Of a stretch of 64,000 bases of DNA, positions 50,400-58,565 are shown one piece after another; positions within the stretch are counted from its first letter, which is position 1, and each line of letters opens with the position of its first letter. The DNA is from Chitinivorax sp. PXF-14 (GTDB lineage Bacteria > Pseudomonadota > Gammaproteobacteria > Burkholderiales > SCOH01): assembly GCF_040812015.1 (NCBI RefSeq), contig NZ_JBFNXJ010000004.1:124001-188000 (forward strand), read 5' to 3'. The notes below the pieces were generated by a model. That model saw nothing but the letters and a program-made list of their open reading frames with translations. It did no database searches and was not told the origin of the DNA. A program made the translations under genes and the position numbers.

Positions 50400-51506
50400 A
50401 TGGCAAAACGTGATCTCGCCACCGACGCACTACGAACCAAGGGTTGGTATCGCCAGTTACAACATATCCTGCTCGGTGAAGTGACCGGACGTCCGGACGT
50501 GCCACGGATGCTGCATGCGATGGCTCTCAAGGGGCTCCCGATGCGGGAGGGCAGGGCTACCTATGGGCGATGGTATGACGGTAAGTGTCGGCCGGACGCT
50601 GATTATGTGAAGACGCTGACCGACCACCTCAAGGCTCTTGAATCGGCAGACAAGCTCGCGGCATCCGAGCGCAAAGTAGACGCTCGAAGGGGCCAGAATC
50701 CTGATGAGAATCAGGTGGCTTCCAAGCTGGAATACTGGTGGAGGGAGGTGGCTCCGGACTCACTTGCGGTCAAAGACAATCAGATTCGTCTGCTGGGCCA
50801 TATCGACTGGTGGGCTGCCGCGACTGTGGACGCGGGGACGCTGCAAGGGCTGCTTCTTCCGATTTGGGATCGATGGGAACCCAAGATGCGGGGCGTTTGG
50901 TCGACTGCCGAAGGTGGTGAGCGCCAAAGATGGGAAATTGCGTCTTGGAAAGGGGAGCCGTCTCCCGGCCGAGTTCATTATGAACTGGCTCATTGTTTCG
51001 ATCTCACAAGTATGGCTGTGTTCTTGGTCAGCCTATGCAACTTACCTTGGCCCAATCCGGAGATGGCGGCACACGACCTTCCATATCAACACGATACGGC
51101 CTTTTCGACCTGGTGCGTTGACACCGTATCGTGCTGCATGCTGGTCGAGCGTCTGTATCAGCAGCGGGGCGGCTCTTCCTACAGTTTGGCATCACCAGGA
51201 GTCGATGTGGCATCGAGGGTGTTGCGCCTAGTCATGGCAGATGACGAACGCAGCATGATGAAGCCCTCGTCCAGTCCCTACATTCCGCAGAACCGGCTAC
51301 GCCAGTTGACTGACATCTTCAAGCGCAGCGGCGTGCCGGTAGACGATCCCATTCAATTCCATCGATCATTTTCCGCCCTCTCTGCGCTCATCGGGAAAAT
51401 GCTGGAGGAATGCGGGAGCTCAACGACCGAAGTGGCCAGACTTCGGAACACCCAAATTCGCTGGCACTGGCCCCTCCCCGGTCGCGCGGAACAGTCGGTA
51501 CAGTGA
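50400..51506 (+). CDS. Unknown 368-aa protein at right end of island
   Basis: I do not recognise this cytoplasmic protein. It starts MAKRDLATDALRTKGWYRQL, has a positively charged N-terminal quarter with a helix-turn-helix-like region (GREGRATYGRWYDGKCRPDADYVK region) and a tryptophan-rich centre (YWWREVAPDS, HIDWWAAATVD). It is divergent from the small DNA-binding pair and extends to within 130 bp of the right attachment site; its stop overlaps a CGGTACAGT repeat. Phage defence or island maintenance are possible roles, neither shown. Confidence 0.65.
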   Translation: MAKRDLATDALRTKGWYRQLQHILLGEVTGRPDVPRMLHAMALKGLPMREGRATYGRWYDGKCRPDADYVKTLTDHLKALESADKLAASERKVDARRGQNPDENQVASKLEYWWREVAPDSLAVKDNQIRLLGHIDWWAAATVDAGTLQGLLLPIWDRWEPKMRGVWSTAEGGERQRWEIASWKGEPSPGRVHYELAHCFDLTSMAVFLVSLCNLPWPNPEMAAHDLPYQHDTAFSTWCVDTVSCCMLVERLYQQRGGSSYSLASPGVDVASRVLRLVMADDERSMMKPSSSPYIPQNRLRQLTDIFKRSGVPVDDPIQFHRSFSALSALIGKMLEECGSSTTEVARLRNTQIRWHWPLPGRAEQSVQ

Positions 51507-51515
51507 CGGTACATC
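51496..51515. repeat. CGGTACAGT repeats at right end of island
   Basis: CGGTACAGT at 51496-51504 and CGGTACATC at 51507-51515 have the same orientation as those at the left end (32755-32774) and lie about 120 bp inside the right attachment core. The following AT-rich stretch has several GTAAC/GTAAG words. Likely recombinase or Xis binding sites. Confidence 0.6.
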
Positions 51516-51634
51516 GCTCAGCTTCGTTGCGCTTCTGTAACGTTCTGTAAGCTACTGATAAATAATGATTTATTGCTCTCGGTAACTTCGGTCGATTTCG
51601 CTTAGATATCAGTAACTTATTGATTTGTAAGCAA

Positions 51635-51645
51635 ACTCATAATCC
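51635..51645 (+). other. Right attachment core (attR)
   Basis: ACTCATAATCC, identical to 32570-32580; the bases to its left (GCAA) differ from the tRNA while those to its right continue the host tRNA. Confidence 0.85.
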
Positions 51646-51680
51646 TTTGGTCCAGGGTTCAAGTCCCTGCGGGCCCACCA
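51635..51680 (+). pseudogene. 3' half of host tRNA-Ile(CAU)
   Basis: From the repeated core it continues with anticodon stem TCCTT, variable loop, T-arm CAGGG-TTCAAGT-CCCTG, acceptor CGGGCCC and ACCA. Together with 32539-32569 it rebuilds the pre-insertion tRNA. Cut off from the 5' half, it cannot make a tRNA. Confidence 0.93.
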
Positions 51681-51686
51681 TTAAAA

Positions 51687-51718
51687 AACAAGGGGTTAGC
51701 GTATGCTAACCCCTTGTT
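51687..51718 (+). terminator. Original tRNA terminator
   Basis: A 14-bp perfect stem AACAAGGGGTTAGC/GCTAACCCCTTGTT with loop GTAT stands 6 bp after the tRNA 3' end. It would have ended the host tRNA transcript before the island arrived. Confidence 0.75.
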
Positions 51719-51832
51719 CCATTCAGAATTTAGCCTTCAGGCTCCCTATGGGCTACTTTGCAAATGAATCAAAAGCCCTCTTTTGCCATCGAGACCCTAC
51801 AGGGGAATATCCCTCACGGAGTTGACCCTTGA

Positions 51833-52090
51833 TTGCCTCCTGTTTTGGTGGCAAAAATTATCGGTGTCGATGAGACGTGGCTTGCAAACACCAGGGGCGT
51901 CCACAAAAACATTCAGGATCCCCCTTACATTAAGCTCGGGGAAGGTCGCACCGCCCCAATTCGATACAAGCTGAGCTCGCTAGTTAGCTGGATGAACTCG
52001 TTTGAAGAGAAGTTGAGTGCCGTCCATAGGGTTGCTTGCGATGCACTGGCTGCATACGGAACAGCGTTTGATGTTAAAGAGTCATTTTAG
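51833..52090 (+). CDS. AlpA-like small DNA-binding protein (possible)
   Basis: An 85-aa frame starting at TTG has VAKIIGVDETWLANTRGVHK then PYIKLGEGRTAPIRYKLSSLVSWMNSFEE, which fits an AlpA/MerR-like DNA-binding domain from a prophage or island. It lies outside the right border of the main island, so it may belong to an older insertion at the same tRNA. Start and expression uncertain. Confidence 0.5.
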   Translation: MPPVLVAKIIGVDETWLANTRGVHKNIQDPPYIKLGEGRTAPIRYKLSSLVSWMNSFEEKLSAVHRVACDALAAYGTAFDVKESF

Positions 52091-52107
52091 TATCTCTAAA
52101 TAGCGCC

Positions 52108-52131
52108 TATACTGTGATTCTGAAATCACAG
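52108..52131 (+). promoter_or_regulatory. hip promoter with overlapping operator
   Basis: A -10 like TATACT (52108-52113) is overlapped by a perfect inverted repeat CTGTGATT-CTGA-AATCACAG (52112-52131), ten bases before the hipA ATG. It should bind HipB or the HipAB complex. Confidence 0.6.
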
Positions 52132-52140
52132 AGTATTTCA

Positions 52141-53424
52141 ATGCAGCTGACACTGGAAAAATTCCTCGACGGCGCCTGGCACCAAGCTGCCACCGTCGTG
52201 ATAGATGCGCCACAGCGCGGTATCGTGTCCCCGTGTACGGTGGAATATCTGCCGGCGTATGCCCTTGCCCATCTCGATGCCAAGGGCCTTCCCGCGTTAT
52301 CTGCGCATCTAGCAGTGTCGTTTAATCATCAACGCTTGCCGCACTGGGTGCCTTTCCTGCTGGACATCTTGCCCAACGGTTTCGGTCGTGACCTTTTGGT
52401 GGCTCAGGAAAACTGGCCCCGCCCCGATGGCCCGCACAATGATGCAAATGTATTGGTTCACGGCGCCAGCAACCCGGTCGGCAATCTTCGCATCGCCGAG
52501 GCTCATGCCTGGCTAACGGCTCAACTGCCGCAACCCGCTCAAGGCTGGCCGCTGGATGAGATGCGGCAAAACGATGCAGACTTTCTGGAATATGCGCGAG
52601 TGCATGGCACATTGGTCGCTGGGACCAGTACCCAGGGGCAAGCTGCCAAGCTATGGCTTACCTTACGGCAGGATGGTCTTTACTACGCAGACATCCTGGT
52701 GCCAGATGCGGAAGCCGCTGCGCACTATCTGCTGAAGATGCCGCGCAATGCGCGCGACGCGGTGCTGCTGCGGCATGAGTTCCACTGGCTGCAGTTGGCA
52801 CAGACAGCAGGGCTGGATGTCCATGGCGAGCCCTTCATGTCGGGCGATCTGTTATTTATTCCGCGCTTCGACCGCCAACTTTTGAATGGTGGCGTACGCC
52901 GCCGTGCGGTCGAGAGCGCGTTCAGCCTAATGGGGATTGCTGCACATGCCCAACCACTCCGGCATGAGGACATCATTGAAGCATGGGTAAACCACGCGGA
53001 TATGGATGCGCTGGGCTTTGGATTGCTGGAATACCTGAAGCGGGACATGCTGGGGTACTGCCTGCGCGTCGAAGACAATCATGGACGCAACACGGCGTTC
53101 TTCCTGGGTGAGCAAGGCATTAGCCTGACGCCGCTCTTCGATTTCTCGCCGATGTTCCTGGACGATGACCCGCCGGTACGTTCGACCTTGTGGCGGCAGT
53201 TTTCGCTGGGTTCGCACACCGAATGGCTAAAGCTATTCGATGTCTGGTTGCCAGGCATCATCGGTACTGACAACAGTGAAGACTTGCGCGCTCAGCTGGT
53301 AGCTTGGCAACCAAGCCTGAAGGCGACCTACGAGCAATTCCAGGCGCTAGCCCTGGACCCACGCACGGCGCCATGTGGCCAGCGCTTTGAAATCGCATTG
53401 GGGGTGCTCAATGCGCTACGCTAA
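52141..53424 (+). CDS. hipA: HipA-like serine/threonine kinase toxin
   Basis: HipA-type kinases phosphorylate targets such as GltX and cause growth arrest. The 427-aa product has an N-terminal subdomain (AHLAVSFNHQRLPHWVPFLLDILPNGFGRDLL), the P-loop-like GTSTQGQAAKLWL, the catalytic-loop-like EDNHGRNTAFFL and LFDFSPMF metal-binding motif. The ATG at 52141 is used because an ATG at 52114 lies within the operator and upstream of the likely RNA start. It overlaps hipB by 14 bp and precedes it, the reverse of E. coli. Confidence 0.85.
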   Translation: MQLTLEKFLDGAWHQAATVVIDAPQRGIVSPCTVEYLPAYALAHLDAKGLPALSAHLAVSFNHQRLPHWVPFLLDILPNGFGRDLLVAQENWPRPDGPHNDANVLVHGASNPVGNLRIAEAHAWLTAQLPQPAQGWPLDEMRQNDADFLEYARVHGTLVAGTSTQGQAAKLWLTLRQDGLYYADILVPDAEAAAHYLLKMPRNARDAVLLRHEFHWLQLAQTAGLDVHGEPFMSGDLLFIPRFDRQLLNGGVRRRAVESAFSLMGIAAHAQPLRHEDIIEAWVNHADMDALGFGLLEYLKRDMLGYCLRVEDNHGRNTAFFLGEQGISLTPLFDFSPMFLDDDPPVRSTLWRQFSLGSHTEWLKLFDVWLPGIIGTDNSEDLRAQLVAWQPSLKATYEQFQALALDPRTAPCGQRFEIALGVLNALR

Positions 53425-53788
53425 GAAATCGCCAGAAGAACTGCAGGCCTTGCGTCGCACCCTGGTCAGCCGGCTGGCACAGTCCCAGCCTGGCGTGGCG
53501 GAAGCGGCCCGCTGGATAAGAGATTCGCTTGGCCTTAACCAGCGTGAGTTTGCCAAGCTGGTCGGGCTTAGCACGCCGCAGGTTGCACGGCTTGAGCGGG
53601 GAGAGGCCAATCCCACACTGGAGACGCTGCTGGCTGTCGGTAAACCCTATGGTTTGGGCATTGGGTTCAGCCATCCGGATATGCTGGTACAACAGTCAGC
53701 GCCAGCAACCGACATAACACCCAGTCAGGCGGTGGAGCCGAAAGTGAAAATCCCGCGGCTAAATTTCAACAAGCCTGCAGATGGCTAG
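53411..53788 (+). CDS. hipB: HipB-like antitoxin
   Basis: The 125-aa XRE-type protein has a helix-turn-helix (DSLGLNQREFAKLVGLSTPQVARLERGEANPTLETL) at residues 35-72 and a longer tail than E. coli HipB, ending with KIPRLNFNKPADG. It would neutralise and co-repress with HipA. Its start lies in the last 14 bp of hipA. Identification as antitoxin rests on pairing with hipA. Confidence 0.82.
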   Translation: MRYAKKSPEELQALRRTLVSRLAQSQPGVAEAARWIRDSLGLNQREFAKLVGLSTPQVARLERGEANPTLETLLAVGKPYGLGIGFSHPDMLVQQSAPATDITPSQAVEPKVKIPRLNFNKPADG

Positions 53789-53999
53789 TGTAGGTCAGAT
53801 GGTTTCCAGCCCCACGAAATGAAGCCTAGTTCTCGAGAAGCGCGAAATGACGATAGTGAATGGGTATCGACCTGGAAATTGCCTTGAATAAGCTTCATGA
53901 GCTTTCCATGCAGGATGGAGACCTTGGTTTCGAGTATTGGTACAGCATCAGTCACTTGCTCAAGCGAGCCGCAGGTACGCAGGCTGGCCGGCCAACGGA
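53789..53999 (-). other. Spacer with possible gene remnant
   Basis: On the minus strand an open stretch reads PILETKVSILHGKLMKLIQG then a short tail to GWKPSDLH and a stop. It has no start and no recognised family. I list it as a possible remnant between hipB and modC and otherwise see nothing here. Confidence 0.25.
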
Positions 54000-55076
54000 T
54001 TAGTGGATCAGGCTCATCGCCTTGATCTGCAGCCATACCTGGAGGCCGGGGCGCAGCGCCAGTGCGTCGAACGAGCGCCGTGTGATGCGGGCGACGATGT
54101 GGCCGCCGGCCAGCTCGCAACGGATCAGCATGTGGCCCGGCTGGGTGGCCGGCGCGAATGTCGAGACGACGGCGGGCAGGCGATTGAGGATGCTCGAGTC
54201 GGCATGCTCGGTCAGCGCAAGGCTGACGTCGCGCGCGTGGATGCGCACGCGGCTGGCCTGGCCCGCCTGCAAGCCGGAGGCGGGCAGCCACAGCGTGCCG
54301 CCGGCAAAGCCGAGTTGCGCCAGGCTGTAATGCGGATCGACGGCGTCGACATGGGTATCGAGCACCACGCTGGCCTCGTCGCTGAACTGGGCGGGCAAGT
54401 CGAGGCGAGACAGGGTGTCGGTCGGGGAGCCGGCAGCGACTACCCGGCCCTGGTCGATCAGCACTAGGTGATCGGCGAGGCGGATGACTTCCTCGATGGC
54501 ATGGCTGACATAGACGATGGGCAGGTCGAGCTCGGCCTGCAGCCGCTCCAGATAGGGCAGGATATCCTGCTTGCGGCGGAAATCGAGCGCCGACAGCGGC
54601 TCGTCCAGCAGCAGCAGGCGAGGCGAGGTCAGCAGCGCGCGCGCGATGGCCACGCGCTGGCGTTCGCCGCCCGACAGCTTGGCCGGCGAGCGGTCGAGCA
54701 GATGCTCGATGCCGAGTAGCACCAGTGCCTGCTGCCAGCTCACGCGCCGGGCTGCGGGCGGGGTCCGCCGCAGGCCGTATTCGAGGTTGCGGCGCACCGA
54801 CAGGTGCGGGAACAGGCTGGCCTCCTGGAACACCATGCCGAGCTCGCGCTGGTGCGGCGGCAGGCACAGGCCTTGGGCATCGTCCTGCCACACCTGCTCG
54901 CCCACCTGCAGCCGCCCGCGTGCCTTGGGCTCGAGCCCGGCCAGGCAGCGCAGGATCGTCGTCTTGCCCGAGCCCGATGCGCCGAACAGCACCGATACCC
55001 CGCTCAAGGGCAGGGCCAGGTCGACATCGAGGCGGAATTCGCCGTGATCGAGCGTGAAGCGTGCCTGGATGCTCAT
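54000..55076 (-). CDS. modC: Molybdate ABC transporter ATPase
   Basis: ModC energises molybdate uptake. The 358-aa product has Walker [12 protein letters not shown], signature [14 protein letters not shown] and Walker [13 protein letters not shown], then a C-terminal TOBE/Mop domain (about 290-355) that binds oxyanion. The start at 55076 overlaps the modB stop by 4 bp (ATGA); the longer open frame continues into modB and is not used. Confidence 0.96.
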   Translation of the reverse strand: MSIQARFTLDHGEFRLDVDLALPLSGVSVLFGASGSGKTTILRCLAGLEPKARGRLQVGEQVWQDDAQGLCLPPHQRELGMVFQEASLFPHLSVRRNLEYGLRRTPPAARRVSWQQALVLLGIEHLLDRSPAKLSGGERQRVAIARALLTSPRLLLLDEPLSALDFRRKQDILPYLERLQAELDLPIVYVSHAIEEVIRLADHLVLIDQGRVVAAGSPTDTLSRLDLPAQFSDEASVVLDTHVDAVDPHYSLAQLGFAGGTLWLPASGLQAGQASRVRIHARDVSLALTEHADSSILNRLPAVVSTFAPATQPGHMLIRCELAGGHIVARITRRSFDALALRPGLQVWLQIKAMSLIH

Positions 55077-55750
55077 GACCGGGCCCCGCTGCGGTTGAGC
55101 AGATGCAGTGCCAGCAGCACACTGAAGCTGAACGCCAGCAGGCCGCCCGCCAGCCAGTGGGCCTGTGTGTATTCGAGCGCCTCGACGTGATCGAATATCT
55201 GCACCGATACGACGCGCGTGCGGCCCGGAATGTTGCCGCCTATCATCAGCACCACGCCGAATTCCCCCACGGTGTGGGCGAAGCTCATCACCGCCGCAGT
55301 GATCAGGCCGGGCCGTGCCAGCGGCAGCGCCACGCTGAAAAAGGTATCGAGCGGCGAGGCGCGCAAGGTGGCGGCGACCTCCAGCGGCCGTGTGCCGATG
55401 GCCTTGAAGGCTTGCTGCAAGGGCTGCACGGCGAACGGCAGCGAATAGAGCACCGACGCGATCAGCAGGCCGCTGAAGCTGAACGGCAGCAGCCCCCAGC
55501 CGAGGTGCCGCGTCAGCTGCCCGATCGGCCCCTGTTCGCCCATCAGCACCAGCAGATAGAAGCCGATCACGGTGGGCGGCAGCACCAGCGGCAAGGTGGT
55601 GACCACACCGACGATGCTGCCGGCCAGGCTGCGGCTGCGCGCCAGCCACCACGCAAGCGGGGTGCCGGCCACCAGCAGCACGAGCGTGGTGCTGGTGGCG
55701 AGCTTGAGCGTGAGGAGGATGGCCGACCAGTCGTCCGCGCTGAAACCCAT
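55073..55750 (-). CDS. modB: Molybdate ABC transporter permease
   Basis: The 225-aa inner-membrane protein has about five helices and the EAA-type loop ([25 protein letters not shown]) that docks ModC. It lies between modA (10 bp away) and modC (4-bp overlap), so the three genes form one operon. Confidence 0.95.
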   Translation of the reverse strand: MGFSADDWSAILLTLKLATSTTLVLLVAGTPLAWWLARSRSLAGSIVGVVTTLPLVLPPTVIGFYLLVLMGEQGPIGQLTRHLGWGLLPFSFSGLLIASVLYSLPFAVQPLQQAFKAIGTRPLEVAATLRASPLDTFFSVALPLARPGLITAAVMSFAHTVGEFGVVLMIGGNIPGRTRVVSVQIFDHVEALEYTQAHWLAGGLLAFSFSVLLALHLLNRSGARS

Positions 55751-55760
55751 CGGTATGCGC

Positions 55761-57367
<1,607 letters not shown>

Positions 57368-57377
57368 GGTCAGGATC

Positions 57378-57401
57378 CGATATATAATTTTGTATATAGT
57401 T
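57378..57401. promoter_or_regulatory. ModE box between modE and molbindin gene
   Basis: CGATATAT-N8-ATATAGTT has the 8-8-8 spacing of the known ModE operator (CGTTATAT-N8-ACATAACG in E. coli modA). It is 10 bp before modE and 128 bp before the divergent molbindin gene, so it may control both. Confidence 0.75.
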
Positions 57402-57528
57402 TAACGGGCATCGCGGCATGGTGGAATAGTCCTTTAGCGCTATTCCTCCGCTATGGTGGCGGCGCCAACACCGGCGCGCGTATAGTGACGGCGCCGTTTC
57501 TGTTCAACCAATAAAAAGGACCCAGACA

Positions 57529-57957
57529 ATGAATATCAGCGCGCGCAACCAGTTCAGCGGTACCGTCGCCAGCCTCCAGGCCGGTGCGGTGAATGCCGAA
57601 GTGATCGTCGATCTCGGCGGCGGCACGCAACTCGCCGCCATCATCACCAACGCCAGCGTGCAGTCGCTCGGCCTGGCTGCCGGCAAGCCGGTCGTGGCCC
57701 TGGTGAAGGCATCGTCGATTTTGCTGATGACTGACGGTGGCGGCTTCAAGCTGTCCGCCCGCAATTGTCTCGCCGGCACGGTCAAGCAGGTGCGCGATGG
57801 CGCGGTGAACGCCGAAGTCGTGCTGGCTCTGCCGGGTGGCACGGAAGTCGTGGCGATCGTGACGCAGGAGTCGGTCGCGTCGCTCGGCCTCAAGGCCGGT
57901 GTGGCGGCGACGGCGGTGATCAAGGCCTCGGCCGTGATTCTCGGCGTACAGGGCTGA
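57529..57957 (+). CDS. Di-Mop molbindin (molybdate storage)
   Basis: A 142-aa protein made of two tandem Mop domains (MNISARNQFSGTVASLQAGA; LSARNCLAGTVKQVRDGAVN). Molbindins of this ModG type bind molybdate in the cytoplasm and buffer its concentration. No DNA-binding part is present. It is divergent from modE across a ModE box. Confidence 0.92.
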   Translation: MNISARNQFSGTVASLQAGAVNAEVIVDLGGGTQLAAIITNASVQSLGLAAGKPVVALVKASSILLMTDGGGFKLSARNCLAGTVKQVRDGAVNAEVVLALPGGTEVVAIVTQESVASLGLKAGVAATAVIKASAVILGVQG

Positions 57958-57970
57958 TCCAGCCCCTGCA

Positions 57971-58001
57971 AGGCGCCGGCCGTGTCGCGCGGCCGGCGCC
58001 T
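57971..58001. terminator. Bidirectional hairpin
   Basis: AGGCGCCGGCCG and CGGCCGGCGCCT form a 12-bp stem with a 7-base loop between convergent genes. No T-tract follows. Confidence 0.55.
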
Positions 58002-58007
58002 GGTTCA

Positions 58008-58553
58008 TCAGTTGAACAGCTTGATCACCTCCAGCGATTGCAGCCATTTGACGTGACGCGGCCCGGCGCGCAGGTCCTTGGCGGAAATCAGCGCGATCTG
58101 GCCCTCGTCGTCGTCAAGCAGCTTGCCGTTCTTCTCGAAGAACACCACCACCTCGTCGCCCAACGGCGAGTTGTATAGTTCCTGCCAGGAAAACACCGCC
58201 TTGTAGCCATCGCTGGCGGTAGCGACGATCACCATCTTCTTGGTGTCGTTGTGATCGCGGCTGACGATCTCGGCGCGATCGAGCACATCCTTCAGCTTCA
58301 CCCCCTTGTATTGCTTGATCTCTTCCATGGTGGCGCCGCTCTGGCAGACGATTGGCATGGCGCCGATCTCGGCGGCCGGCATTTTCTTCAGGTCGGCCAC
58401 CGTCAGCGTGAGCTGCTTGGCGACCGCACCGCTGACACTGACCGAGTGCGTGACATATTGGGCCGGGTTATCGACCTTGCCCGCCGCCTGGGCGACCAGT
58501 GGCAGCACGGTGAACGCGGCGGCAAGGCAGAGTTGTTTGAATGTGAGCATCAT
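58008..58553 (-). CDS. Periplasmic molybdopterin-domain protein
   Basis: The 181-aa precursor has a signal peptide (MLTFKQLCLAAAFTVLPLVAQA) and a domain that fits the sulfite-oxidase-type molybdopterin fold: PIVCQSGATMEEIKQYKGVKLKDVLDRAEI then YKAVFSWQEL and a C-terminal VKWLQSLEVI. The Cys in PIVCQSG stands where sulfite oxidase has its metal ligand, though many short homologues do not bind cofactor. It follows the TonB receptor gene on the same strand by 12 bp and is in the mod locus, so a link with molybdenum is likely. Confidence 0.75.
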   Translation of the reverse strand: MMLTFKQLCLAAAFTVLPLVAQAAGKVDNPAQYVTHSVSVSGAVAKQLTLTVADLKKMPAAEIGAMPIVCQSGATMEEIKQYKGVKLKDVLDRAEIVSRDHNDTKKMVIVATASDGYKAVFSWQELYNSPLGDEVVVFFEKNGKLLDDDEGQIALISAKDLRAGPRHVKWLQSLEVIKLFN

Positions 58554-58565
58554 GTGTTCCTCGGA

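Larger units (their letters stand above)
32570..51645. mobile_element. Mobilisable genomic island in tRNA-Ile(CAU)
   Basis: About 19 kb bounded by an 11-bp direct repeat that splits a host tRNA gene. A tyrosine integrase lies at the left end, CGGTACAGT arm-like repeats at both ends, and a MobV-type relaxase, AlpA-like protein and small DNA-binding proteins on the right. There are no conjugation pilus or coupling genes, so it would need a helper element to transfer. Cargo includes a replacement tRNA, an unknown operon, an RHS toxin array and an RCC1-type lipoprotein. Group II intron and IS remnants show repeated rearrangement. No competing boundary with a better repeat was found. Confidence 0.88.

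Noticed and set aside
53785-55122. 445-aa minus-strand frame over modC
   Set aside because: Out of frame with the clear modC motifs; only its last 70 codons, beyond modC, were kept as a low-confidence remnant.
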